Origin: Malurus cyaneus samueli
Lineage: Eukaryota; Chordata; Aves; Passeriformes; Maluridae
Length of the DNA: 64,000 bases
Assembly: GCA_009741485.1 (NCBI GenBank)
Contig: CM019228.1
Location: 9,438,696 to 9,502,695, forward strand
Direction of reading: 5' to 3'
The position numbers were made by a program, and so were the translations under genes. Every line of letters begins with the position of its first letter. Positions within the stretch are counted from its first letter, which is position 1. This document shows positions 1-10,500 of the stretch, one piece after another. The notes below the pieces were generated by a model. It was not told where the DNA came from. It saw only the letters and a list, made by a program, of their open reading frames with translations, and did no database searches.

Positions 1-1379
1 CACATTTGATGCATTCCTGGGGTGTTTCCTCTGGCCTCTGTGATCAGTGTTGGATCTTTGGAGGTGGCAGTAGGGCTGAGGCTCAGGGAGCTCAGCAAAG
101 CCAAGGCTAGAGTGGGGCCGGGGTGTCTCTGTCACTGGCCCAGGGCTGGGAGTCCACCTGGGGATGGGGGCATAAGAAAACGCCTCCCCTCTCCTATGGG
201 GCTGGATTTGGATCCTACACAGTCTGGGGGCCCAGGAAAGGCTGAGTGCAGCAGGGACATCCTAGACTTTCTCTTTCCAGACTCCTGACTTGGCAGGATC
301 GTTCATGAGGATACCTTGAAGTCTCTGAGGTTTTGGAGCACGTTCAATGTGTTTCTAAAGCATTTGGGTGCCTGAGTGGCAAATACACATCTTGAACACG
401 TCTGGAGGCAACCCATATGCAGCTGCCTGCAGCCCAAGCAGGTTCCGAGATCTGCAAGGGAAACTTCTTCCCAGAAACTGAACAAAAACAAGGCAAAACC
501 AAGCGAAATACAGGCAACCAAAGCAGAGAAGCTTGCCTTGATGAGGCTGCAGCTCCCAAAAGCTGGGCCCCCCTGGTAGTAGTGTTGGAACTAGGGAAAT
601 TCTCTTCAGGAGACGCGTCTTTGGGAGTGTCAAAATAATATCATAACTCTGTTGAGGATTAATTAAAAAGCTTTCACGCTGATGCAACAATTTTAAGGGG
701 AAGTTGTCCTTGCATTATCCATGATGTACAAACAGATTTCGTAAATTGCACATGAAATAGAAAACGTCTTTAAAGTGGCACCACACAGATGGGGGAGAGA
801 TAATGTGCGTTTGAATTCCCTCAGTAAATCGAATAAGAGGGATGTTAAACATTTTATAGGTTTTTTCTTTTAACTCCCCCCACCCACCCCTGCACTGAAA
901 TGACAGAAGAGGAGCCATCAGCAGAGCAAGTGGATCTTACAGCACACGGTTTGGGAAATTGCCTCATCTGTGGGCATTTAACAACCAAGAATCCCAAACC
1001 CAGCAGGGTCAGGTCAGTCCTCACCCCCACTCCCTGGGAAGGCGCCTTTTGGGATGGGGATTCTGGAGGCAGCTGCCCAAACCCATTTGCTCAGCCGTAG
1101 GCAGAGCCCAGAGCTGAGCCTCGGGAGGTGCAAGAATGAGGGCAAGCCAGTCTGAGCTGTATTCTCCTTGGAAATCCTCCTCCTGCACGATGCAGAGACC
1201 CTCAAAACGCTGAATGAGCATTTGCTGTAAACCCCTAATTCCACCATGCCCAGAGCTGATCTGCCTTAGGTTAAGGCTCTTCCACCCCTCTTCGAGGCCG
1301 AATGGTTCCGGAGCTCTCCGAGCAGCAGGCATTTCCCCTTCGCAGGTTGTTTTTTGCAACTGCTGCTCTCTGGCATCAC
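1..1379. other. Non-coding flank, moderate to high GC
   Basis: No gene was recognised here. Open frames are short and overlap on both strands, and none has convincing splice or start context. The DNA is unique in appearance, with a polypyrimidine/CCCACC-rich stretch near 875-895. It leads directly into a CpG-dense block. It could be distal promoter, intergenic or first-intron sequence. Confidence 0.5.
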
Positions 1380-1720
1380 AGGCAGCGACATTTTGCTCCT
1401 GAGCTCAATCGTCCTCGTGTCGTCAGCGGCCGCCCAAGGCTCTGGAGCGCTGGCACTCGCGGCAGCGCCCGAGCGCAAATGCCAAGAATTCCACACCGTC
1501 CCCACTCGAGGAGGAAGAGCTGGTGCTTTGCGGCTCCCTTGCTTTTGTTTTGAAAGTAAAACGAGCCTGTTTACCACGGCTGTTTACTCAAACTGGCTGA
1601 GTCACGGCCGAGGAAACGCGTGCGGGCTGGTTCGTCCCCTCGGACGGGTCCCGCGTCCGGGGCTGGGCGCGGGGGACACCTGTGAGCGGGAGCAGCAAAC
1701 GTGGGAGCCCTGTTTGCGGT
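1380..1720. promoter_or_regulatory. CpG-island-like segment
   Basis: Roughly 30 CpG dinucleotides can be counted in about 310-340 bp with GC near 60%. That is close to the number expected from base composition, whereas bulk vertebrate DNA is strongly CpG-depleted. CpG islands in vertebrates usually mark promoters or orphan regulatory islands. Two TGTTTAC forkhead-type motifs (1,568-1,574 and 1,581-1,587) and a TGAGTCA AP-1-type core (1,598-1,604) fall inside it. No TATA box or recognisable first exon is visible, so the direction of any transcription is unknown. GC-rich repeat or exon content would be an alternative explanation. Confidence 0.55.
1568..1605. promoter_or_regulatory. Paired forkhead motifs plus AP-1/MARE-type site
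   Basis: TGTTTAC occurs twice, 13 bp apart (1,568-1,574 and 1,581-1,587). It is followed by GCTGAGTCAC (1,596-1,605), which contains the AP-1 core TGAGTCA and matches half of a Maf recognition element. The motifs are seen directly. Their occupancy by FOX, AP-1 or Maf proteins is inference, strengthened only by their location in a CpG-rich island. Confidence 0.3.
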
Positions 1721-2870
1721 GAAATGTGCTGGGAATGAGCAGCGCTGGCGTTACCAGGAAGCCTTTTCCCCATCCATCCCTGCCGCCCTGCTCCCCGGTG
1801 GGGCAGAAATCTCAGTGAATGGGCAGCACTGGGTACCCGCAGCTGGCTCAGAAACCGCTGCTTCCAGCCTCATCCAAGCCGGTCCCTCTGGGACAGTTGC
1901 CCCTCCAGCCATTCCGGCGAGTTATTTTAACTCTTTTCAAATTAATTTTTTTTTTTTTAAAAACCATCCTTTTAAAAATTCTTCCCAGCGCAGTCGGATT
2001 CATCCGGAGATGGGTCCACCCCGCAGGCAGGGTGACGCTGCCCATGGGCGGTGAGGTGGCTTCGTGCTTAACACCAAACGGAGGTCACTGGCGGGCCATG
2101 TGCTTGTTTTTTTTTTTAGAGCGCTTCCCAGCTGGGATTTGGCTTCAATTTGGGGGAAGAAATCCTGGGCGAGATCCCAGGAGCTTTTTCAGCAGGCTGA
2201 GCCTGCAAGGAGCACCTGCTCATCACCAGCGTGGGCTTCCGACTCCCAGCAGAGCTGCAGAAACCACGGGGGCTGGACTGGGTATTTTTAAACCACCTTG
2301 GCCGGGCAGGCTCGGCCGGAGCGCTGCCTTTTCCTGTTATCTCCTGCTGCAGGAGCGATTTGGAGCAGCCGTCCTGCGGCTCAGCCCCCCGCAGCCGAGG
2401 GTGTGGAGCTGCTGGCAGGACACGGCGCTGCCTCGTTATCGCAGCGTGGGATGCGCGGCAAATACCCCAATCTTTGCTACAAATTGCTCCCATCGCCGGG
2501 TTATTTTAGAGGGGGGTTGGTGTGTTGTCTGTTATCCCCACAAACGCAGACATAACAGTAATGCCGTTTGGTGGAGCGCTGTTAATGCAGCGGGGCTGTC
2601 ACTTGTCACCAAGGATGCTGCGTGTGCAGCCTGTTTAAAAAGGGAGTCACAACAAGGCTGGCAGCAGGCAGCCCGGGGCAGCCCGGCGAGGATGTTCCGG
2701 CTGCTCAGCCTGATCCAGCGCTGCCCTGGCGTGCTGTGGCTTGTAGGGACACCGGGAGCACGGCCCCAGGGCTCGTCAGTCGTTTTGTTTTGGCAGAGAC
2801 GCTCCCTGAGCCAAGGCTGAGCCGCCCTCGCGTGCGAGCTCGCTCCTTCCTCGATCCACGTGCTGCTTGA
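1721..2870. other. CpG-rich block downstream of the island
   Basis: CpG density remains high in clusters, notably about 16 CpG in 2,290-2,465 and about 8 in 2,815-2,870. T tracts near 1,948 and 2,107 interrupt it. It carries the longest ATG-initiated open frame of the window but no recognisable domain. Together with 1,380-1,720 this forms a discontinuous CpG-rich region of about 1.5 kb, which is compatible with a promoter or first-exon neighbourhood. Confidence 0.45.
1819..2820 (+). other. 333-codon open frame, coding status doubtful
   Basis: An ATG at 1,819 opens a frame of 333 codons ending at 2,820, immediately downstream of the CpG-island-like segment. I recognise no family or domain. 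Phenylalanine runs come directly from T tracts. Tryptophan and cysteine are unusually frequent, and the start context is weak at -3 (T) with G at +4. These traits suggest a chance frame in GC-rich, stop-poor DNA. A frame this long is nevertheless uncommon by chance at this composition, so a lineage-specific gene or transcript cannot be excluded. No introns are implied, and no polyadenylation signal clearly belongs to it. Confidence 0.1.
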
Positions 2871-5807
2871 GAGGTGGTCTGGCCCGATGGATCCAAATTT
2901 GGGGATCAGTGGATGCTGAATGCATCCCAGGGGGTGTGCAGGGGGAGCAGCAGCTGTGTGAGCCCCTCGGCTGCATCACCCCCACACCGGGCACAGCCGA
3001 GCTCCCAGGGCAGGCAGCATCAGCTCGTAGCTGGAGGCACCGGGGGCTCATCTTTCTCCTCCCTTTTTCCCTTTAAAAATGTATCTCAAACATGGAAGCG
3101 ACTGAGGACAGGCACTTACACATCTGGAAATGTGTCATGAATGAAATAAGGATATGGGAGGGCTTTTGTAGGAATTCATCTCTGTTGTATCTGCTCCACA
3201 GCGGCCATAAACTTCTCGAGAACATAAAAATCTCATTTTTTTCCCCTTGACACATACCCGGTGCCTGTTTCCCCCAGCTGCAGACCCTGTGCATAAGCAA
3301 GAGAATGTTCTCTGCATCCACACCGAGAGCAACAACGAGCCCCCCGCAAGCCTCAATAACTCGAGCATTTTCTGTTTATAATGGAAGGGGAACAGGGAGC
3401 TCTGTGGAAGTGAAATGCCTTTCTCAAATCATCAGGTTATTTTTATGTGTGTCGATATTCTCTCATGTGTGTGTAAATACCTCCCCCACACACGTAGCTT
3501 TATCTCAAGGAGAGAAACAAAAATAGCCAGAGATTGAAAGGGAAGCGGCTGAGGGGGCGGTTGCGCTTTTGGGAAGAATCTCTTGGAGGTTTGGAAACAG
3601 CGAAGTCACGGTGATAACACGATCTGACAAAGCCAGCCTCCCTGGGCCTGGCAGGAATGGTGTTAATGGAAGAGCTCTTAATGACTTGCCCTCTGTGTTT
3701 CCGTTTATCCCAACGAGCTGAGCCCAGGGCGCAGGCTCAGAGCTGAGTTTTGACAAACTCCAAGCTTTGTGCAGGCTGGGAATTGATAAATGCCCCCCAT
3801 CCTGCAGGTGCCAGGTGACACAGAGGAATCTCCTGTTCTCTGGGCAGTGCCCAATTTGCCCTGTTCTTTTCCCATGCCAATTCCTGGCCCTGCTTCTTCC
3901 CAGCTTCCCTCCTCTGCAAGCCCAGGCTGGAGCAGTGGCAGGGGGAGATGGTGCCTGACCCTGGAGGAGTAGAGGGGCGTGCTGCAGCTTGATACAGATG
4001 ATCTACAGGCTCTTATTTCATTCCTCCCCAACCCCCCCAGCAGGAGAGTGGCAAAGGGATTTCTGAGAGCTCTGCAAAGTGGGGAGGAAATCCCCCTAGG
4101 GAATGCAAATGAGGAGGGTGATGTGATCTGGCAAAGCTGTGCCCTGGCTTAGAACATTTATTGTCATTGCTTCTCTTATTTTTTTTTAGTGATAACAAAG
4201 GAGATGATGAAACACCCCGCAGCAGAAGCTGCAGGGCTGGATGGTGGGGACAGGGTGGCATGCAGGGGACAGGGTGACCCTGGCACCGAGCGTTCCTGGA
4301 GGGACAGGATGGATCCATCGCCCACCACAGAGTCCGAGCTCAAACTGCACCAGCTGAGCTTTGGCTGGAGCAGAAATAAAACCACCAGGTCTAATAATAC
4401 CCGGGTGCAGGCGGCTCCAGAGAGCCTGTGCCAGCTGCTGCAGTGTCACGAGTCACAGCATTGTGCAAAGTCACCGTTCCTGTCCCGACCGTCCGGGTCC
4501 CGCAGGTCCCCTCTCCCAGCCGGTCCTCGGGGGCCTCGCAGGGGTTGGAGAAGCCCAGCTCAGCTCAGGCAACTCCTCCTCCTCCTCCTCTTTGGAAGGA
4601 GCTGGAACGATTTCAAATGCTTCCGCTTGGCAGCCAATCCCCACCATTCCAGTAATGCACTAGAAGTCAATCTGGATAAAGTTCAAGGCTTTGTATCCCT
4701 ATAAACATGATTTCTGGTCCTCTCCCTCTGCACAGCATCTTCTGGCTGCTGACAACGCCCAATCTGTTAATTCCAGTGATGCCAGTGCTGGGTGCAGGTG
4801 GGGGATGATGTGTTGAGAAGGGATGACTCCATTACCATTATTTTTTTCCTGTAAACTCCTCAGCTCCTGCAATGTCCATGCAGTGCCCTGCACATGGCTT
4901 TGGGCAGCTCCCACATATTGGTGCCCCTGGTGCTCCTTGCACAGGCCTGTGCAGCAGGCAGGTCACAGATCACACCTGGCAAAAGGCATGTGGTGTCCAA
5001 AGCCAGCTCCAGGGGTTGGCAATGTCTCATGAACTTCTTGCTGAGCGAGTTCCTGGTGTTCTCAGGGGCAGGACAGCACCGTGAGGGGCAGCGTGGCCTT
5101 TGGCAGCAGAGCATTGCCCTGCTCCATGTTTTGGGCATGGATTGCCTCGTGCACCAAATGCCAGAGCTGCTCTGGTGGTTGGTACTGGGGCACATTAGCC
5201 CTGGCCAAGCCCAGGTGCAGTTTCTGTGGTGATCTGAGCCACTCCTGCTCTAGCAAAGCTGTTGACAGTGCAAATCGAAGCCATTTGGGTGTTTTTCTCT
5301 GCAAAACCTACTTTGTGAGCAGCCCCTGTCCCCTCCTCACCCACGCTGCAGAAGACACTTCTCACATAAGTGGCGTGTGCCCACCGCTCCTCTGAGTCAT
5401 GTCTGTTAGCAGGGAGCTCGTAATTCTTCTTTTTTTTTCAAGCAGAAGTGTCTTTGGAAAAGGGCATTAAATCAAACACTTGACTGAGGTCCCGGTGGTG
5501 ACTAATCCCGTGGTACGCCCGTTCCAGCCTTAACCTGCTGAGCTCTCTGCGGGTGCAAAGGGGTCCTCGCAGGCAGAGGAGCACAGGAAAAGCTGGGTGT
5601 TGCAGGAGAACAGCTTGGAAGGGGCAGATGAGGGTGGTGGCACGGTGGGGACAGACTCAGAGCGCTCCCTCCAGGTGCCACATTCCCTGCAGAGCACATG
5701 GTGTGAGCTGTGCCTTTGTCCAAAGCAGGGTCTCTGCCCAAAGCTCAGAGTTTACAAAACCTAAGGATTGTGCCAAAATGCTGGAAGGGTTTGAGAAGAG
5801 GAGAAAT
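2871..5807. other. GC-rich non-coding stretch, no gene recognised
   Basis: This stretch contains several 100-170-codon frames on both strands, as expected of stop-poor GC-rich DNA. A short CTC-rich trinucleotide run lies at about 4,574-4,590. A perfect octamer motif ATGCAAAT (POU-factor type) sits at 4,103-4,110. A long pyrimidine tract ending in AG at about 4,190 resembles a splice acceptor but leads to no identifiable exon. I see no RNA gene or named repeat before 5,808. Confidence 0.5.
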
Positions 5808-5940
5808 ACAGAATGGTTTGGGTTGGAAGGGAATATAAGACATATATAGGAATTTCCACTACCCCAGGCTGCTCCAAGCCCTGTCCAGCCAGGCCTTGAA
5901 CATTTCCAGGGATGGGCACCCGCAACCTGAAAAACAATCC
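5808..5940 (-). mobile_element. CR1 LINE, 3' end fragment
   Basis: Read on the plus strand, this begins with the complement of the avian CR1 3' terminus (AGAATGGTTTGGGTTGGAAG). It continues through the typical CCAGGCTGCTCCAAGCC and GGCCTTGAACATTTCCAGGG segments. The element therefore lies on the minus strand with its 3' end at about 5,808. It is a short 5'-truncated copy, the usual form for avian CR1, with some internal divergence in place of the canonical ACCTT and ATCAT segments. It has no coding capacity. Confidence 0.88.
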
Positions 5941-5945
5941 TCTCC

Positions 5946-6040
5946 ATGAAGAGCTGTGTTAGTGGTGGCCTGGCAGTGCAGGATAATTGCTCTCCATGGT
6001 AGAGGCTTTTCCAGCCTGAGCTGCTCTGTGATTCTGTGAT
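5946..6040 (+). mobile_element. CR1 LINE, 3' end fragment (opposite orientation)
   Basis: A second CR1 3' tail runs on the plus strand. It shows GAGCTGTGTTAGTGGTGGCC, then GGCAGTGCAGGATAATTG, a decayed version of the internal spacer, TTTTCCAGCCTGAG, and the terminal CTGTGATTCTGTGAT microsatellite-like end. It abuts the minus-strand fragment head to head. The two could be independent insertions or one inverted rearrangement. The tail sequence differs from its neighbour and fits another CR1 subfamily, which favours two insertions. Confidence 0.78.
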
Positions 6041-7476
6041 GTCCCTGGGCCAGTGCTGGGTGGCTCCGGATGGCTCTGCACGGCCGTGCTGGACACCTCC
6101 AAAACACACCCCTGGCTTTGTTTGCTGCTGGGGTCCCTGCTGAAAACCCAACCCTCGTGGGGATTTAGGCAATCTGAAGCAGCTTTTCCCCCAGCTCTCT
6201 CTCCCCCTGTTCACCTGGAGAGCCCCGGGAGCTGCGGAGCTGGGGCAGCCTGTGAGCGGCTGTAGGACGGGGCAGAACTAATTAGAGCCTCTACAAAATG
6301 ACATCTCTTTCCACAGATGGGAAGCTGCTTCCCCTTTGTCTGCCTCCTTCAGTTAATTAGTTATCTAGGAGGTTGCATTTGCATTCCCCTCTTTGTGAAG
6401 CACCCTTTTGTTAACTACTTTTCATATACTTTTATGAAGTCGGCCGCTGAAACGGGCTCATTTATCTCACCAGCGACAGGCTGAGAGGCTTGCCCAGAGC
6501 TCTGTGCCAGATGCTGGGATTGGAAAATAATGTTTGGCTTGTCTGGTGTTTGGAAAGGAGACAGAAGGTGCAGGGCTGCGAGGAGAAAGTCCCAGGCTGC
6601 TAAAGCCAAGGGCTGGATCTTGACAACTTCTATAAAAATGTTCAATCTGTTGCTTTTGGGCGGCTGGCAGGAGCTGGGGAGGATGATGTTGCTGCCAGCC
6701 ATGGGCTCGGATATCTCCATTGTGGTTTGATGGGAGCAGGGTGTGAGCATGCAAAATTCTCAACGTTGATGTGCTGCATCCCCCGTGCCCACAGGGAGAT
6801 TGGGAACACCCCAAAGCTGCTGCTCCACACATTTATCCTCTGTTAGCAAAACCGTGAGCAGCAGCAGCACAAATCGATCCCTGATGTTATTGTTAGGAAA
6901 TGCTGGCAAAAATCAGTGTTTCCTCTGTAGCATAAACAATCCATGAAGCCCTGCAGCAGTGTGGGGGGCAGGGCTGGGTGGGTTTGGCTGCTCTGAGGCA
7001 TTTTCCAGGGATCCCAATGGATGTCATGCTGCAAAAAAACAAATTCTGCCATGGGTTCAGCCATCCCTCCAATCCAGGGAGAGGGGTTTATTTTGGCAGT
7101 GACCAACCATACCTTTAAACTGAAACTTTGAAAATGCAGAGCACAGCTCAACTACCGGGGGGGAAATAAAGCCCAAAATACATAAATCTCTTTATTTTCT
7201 GCACCAGTGGGTTTGTATTGGCCTGTTAGTCCACGCTCCTGGAGGTATCCGCTGGGATGCAACTATTACACATCCAAACTGTCACAAATAGAACCATTGC
7301 TCCGCGAGACAAAGGGTAATTTATTGAGAAAAGGTGTCATTTAGGTGGAAGGGTGGAAGGAAGAGAGACAGTCACTGTGGAACTGCCAAAAGAGAACACC
7401 AGATCTGCTGATAGGCAGGGAACAGCTTTGAAATTCCAAGGCTGCCCTTGAGGAATAAGAAAATAAAAGCTAAGGA

Positions 7477-7477
<1 letters not shown>
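6041..7477. other. Non-coding, candidate regulatory sequence
   Basis: No gene was recognised. The first part (6,270-6,430) is rich in homeodomain-type TAATTA cores and a POU octamer. The last part (about 7,150-7,477) ends with an AATAAA at 7,462-7,467 placed just 10 bases before a long A tract, and an earlier AATAAA lies near 7,165. That arrangement resembles the 3' end of a retroposed transcript, but I could not identify a source gene. Confidence 0.45.
6279..6384. promoter_or_regulatory. Homeodomain/POU octamer motif cluster
   Basis: TAATTA occurs at 6,279-6,284 and again within TTAATTAG at 6,353-6,360. ATTTGCAT, the complement of the ATGCAAAT octamer, lies at 6,377-6,384. Spacing of such motifs within about 100 bp is typical of developmental enhancers. 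The motifs are seen directly; enhancer function and factor identity are inference, with no conservation data available. Confidence 0.3.

Positions 7478-7511
<34 letters not shown>
7478..7511 (+). repeat. A34 homopolymer tract
   Basis: Thirty-four consecutive A residues directly precede the first duplication copy. AATAAA lies 10 bases upstream, so the tract could be the poly(A) tail of a retroposed sequence inserted on the plus strand. It could equally be an expanded homopolymer or an assembly-related run. The second duplication copy has no equivalent tract at its left edge. Confidence 0.9.
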
Positions 7512-7515
<4 letters not shown>

Positions 7516-10500
7516 AAATACAGTGACAGCAGAAACCTGAAGGATCACAGTGAAAAATGGGACTTTCTCCCCTCACAATAACTGCGAAAAAGATAGGAAT
7601 GTAATTTGTAAAGGCTGTTAAATTGCCGCCAAAATTGTAAGCTGGATGGAGAAATGACACAGAAGGGAAAAAGAAACAAATGCAGACCTGTTGTTATTGG
7701 AGTATTGCTTGAAAATGGTACCAGAGATGAACAGGGCGGAGGAGAAATGGAGCTGAGGAAGGGAGAGCCCACCCGCAGGAAAACTGGGGGGGGGGAGTAT
7801 CTCCAAAAACATAAACCTATAAATACATCTTCTTTTTCATAATTTTTTTGTTTTTCTTTCTGAATAATACATCCCCTGTGCCTTGGAGGGAGCTCATTTC
7901 TCTGGACATGGCACTAAGGCAGAGTGCTCTTCTCCAAGCTCAGTTCTCCGGAGGGAGCTCCTTGCCACGAATGAGTTTGCAGGATGGGTTCCCCAGGATG
8001 AATTTTGGGATAAACGAGTTGCAAAGAGCCTGGGGACAGCCAAGAGCCCTGTCCCAGGGTTTGCAGGTGCTGCTGGGATGGGGATAAACTGCAGGAATGG
8101 AGACCAGGAGGGACAGGAGTGTCCAGCCTCAGCAGGACACAGCCCTGGACACATCCCCTCTGTGCCCTTCCGGGCCCCCAGGCTCCTGAGCACCCTGACG
8201 AAGCCAAATGGCACTTTGGATGTTTTAAAGTCATTAAAAAATGGATCTGCCAGGGAAGCAGAGTGAGCTTTGGGCACAATTCCAGCGGGTGACTGCATCA
8301 ATGCCTGCAGGGTGGGGGTGTGGGGTGCCCACACTCCTCTGCAGCTCCAGGATTGACTCCCAGGTCCAAAGGGTGCTGGGCTGATGTGTCTCAGCTCAGT
8401 CCCCCCTCTCCAGGAGCCAGAACCCCTGCTGCAGACAAGGCTGTGTGAGCTGAAATCCCAGTTCCAGATGAGATGTCATCATTTGTATCAAGGAATTCAT
8501 TGAAACTGGTTCTTTCTCACTATTTCAGATTAAATTGTTCCTGTACACCCATGCCCCACAAAAGCAGGTGCTCAGAGGGTCACTGTTACCAAATTGTGAT
8601 ATTTCTGGTGGCTGTCTCCAACACTGGGCATCGGAATATTTCCTTTCAGCTGGAAACATCTATGATTAAACTGCATCCAATGAGAAGAGTAGCAGAAATT
8701 GCATTTCCAGCTCCCCAGTTTAGCAGGTCAGTGGGTGAGCACCTCTGGCCTCGACCACCACGTGCCTGGGAAGTTTTTCCTGAAAAAAAAAAAAAAGCAA
8801 GAGAAATGCATGAGGTTTGGGGGGAAAAAATATCAGCCTGTAGGGAATGTAAAGCCAGGGAAGAAAATGAGGTAGGGGGAAGCTGCCCAGCTGCAAATGC
8901 ACCCCTGCTTTCTCCTGCACCACAACCCCACTGTGGCTTCTCCTGTCTGGTCACATCCCTCGAAATCTAAAGTTATGACAGCAAAGAAACATTGGACAGA
9001 TTAAAATGCAGGGAAATGATAGCAGGGGAGTTTTTTTCAGGGCTGAGAAGAAAAGCAGGGAGAGGAAGGAGGGAGGGAGGAGGGAGGGAGGAGATGTTTC
9101 CAGATATCTTGTCCCTTTAGAGAACTCACAGGATTCAGACGGTTGGAGTGATCTTGACAGGCTAAAAACCCAATCTGCTGGAAATCATATACCTCAAATA
9201 ATGTGCTATTGCTGCTGATCGGCCCTGTATTTTAGGGCTGAATAGGTACAGTATTAAATTCATCTCGAGTTTTCATTTGCACCAGTTACAGCCTGTTTGA
9301 CAAGGTCTGAGCAGAGTTTGAAAGGCTTTTACTGAAAATAGTCATGGGAGGAGCGAGGTTTGATGGGTTTTCTCAAGGGCTGAGCAGCACCTGGGGTTTA
9401 GGGGAGCTGGGGTTGCTCTGCCCTGTACCCCACACTGCCACAGGGGAGAGCAGTCAAGGATTATATTTAATTAATTGAAATACTGATGTGTTTTGCCCTT
9501 ACTGCTATAAGGCCTGAGCTCATTGAAATGTGCCAAGCCCTACATTTAACAAGGCAGCTCTACCAACAAGCAATTTGGGGTTATTATTAATACATTGTTA
9601 GCTGCTATCTGTTGATTAGGCTTGAAAATATACAATTATCAAACAAAATAAAAAATATCCTTTCTTAAGGAACTTTCTACATATTCCACATTTTGCCCCA
9701 TGACCTTTGGCAAACCTGTGGCCACTTGTGCTCATGCATGGCCCCCTCAGCCCCAGGAGGGGATAAGGGAACTTCATTCCCTTGGAATGACACTCAGGCA
9801 GGGGAGGTGTTGCTGCAGTTAGAAATACACAAAATATATTTTATTTGACATATAAATACAAAGGAGGTGTTCTGGGTGGTCCCCTGGAGGTTATTTACGT
9901 TTAGTTGTCCTGGCCCCTCAGGATTTGTTTCTTTTTGTGGGGCTGCTGAGGGAAATGAGACCTGGTGTAGTGTAATTTAACTGCAGCTCCTTCTGCTGGG
10001 CTACCCTTTAGAAAATTAAAAACTTTTTTTCTGGAGTTTGGGCAGCTGTGTGTGTTTTCATAACTGGGAGACAAGTGGCTTTAATAACTTAGGGAATAAA
10101 AACCACCCAGGTTCCTGTTCTGGAACAATGCCAGTGCCAGATGCGTTTATAAAATGTAGACTGGAGGCACCTGTGGTAGAAAATACAGGTGGGAACAGCA
10201 AACTCAAGGCACCGTGGTTCCAGATCCACCTGGGAACAGCAGAATAAAGGTGCCAGCAGCCCCTAAAGTGCTGAATTCTTGAGAGATTTGGTTTATTTAG
10301 GCTTTGCTTGGCTCTGCTCAGAAAGAAGGAAAGGTCTTGCCCTGGAGCAGTGAACCCCCAAGGGAGCAGAATCTGGGAAAATGACCATAAGGAGGGAGAA
10401 GTAATTTGTTCAGAGGTGCTTCAGCCCCCTGGGAAGCCTTATGAGGAGCTTGGAGTGATTCTCCACACAGATCCAAGGAAAGTCAGCTCTGCTCCTTGGG

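Noticed and set aside
4189..4704. 171-codon plus-strand frame after a pyrimidine tract ending in AG
   Set aside because: GC-rich stop-poor DNA with serine/arginine-rich low-complexity translation, a leucine run from a CTC repeat, and no recognisable family.
7883..8266. 127-codon frame present in both duplication copies (also 11,147-11,530)
   Set aside because: Its preservation follows from the near-identity of the two copies, which holds equally outside the frame. There is no domain, start context or splice support.
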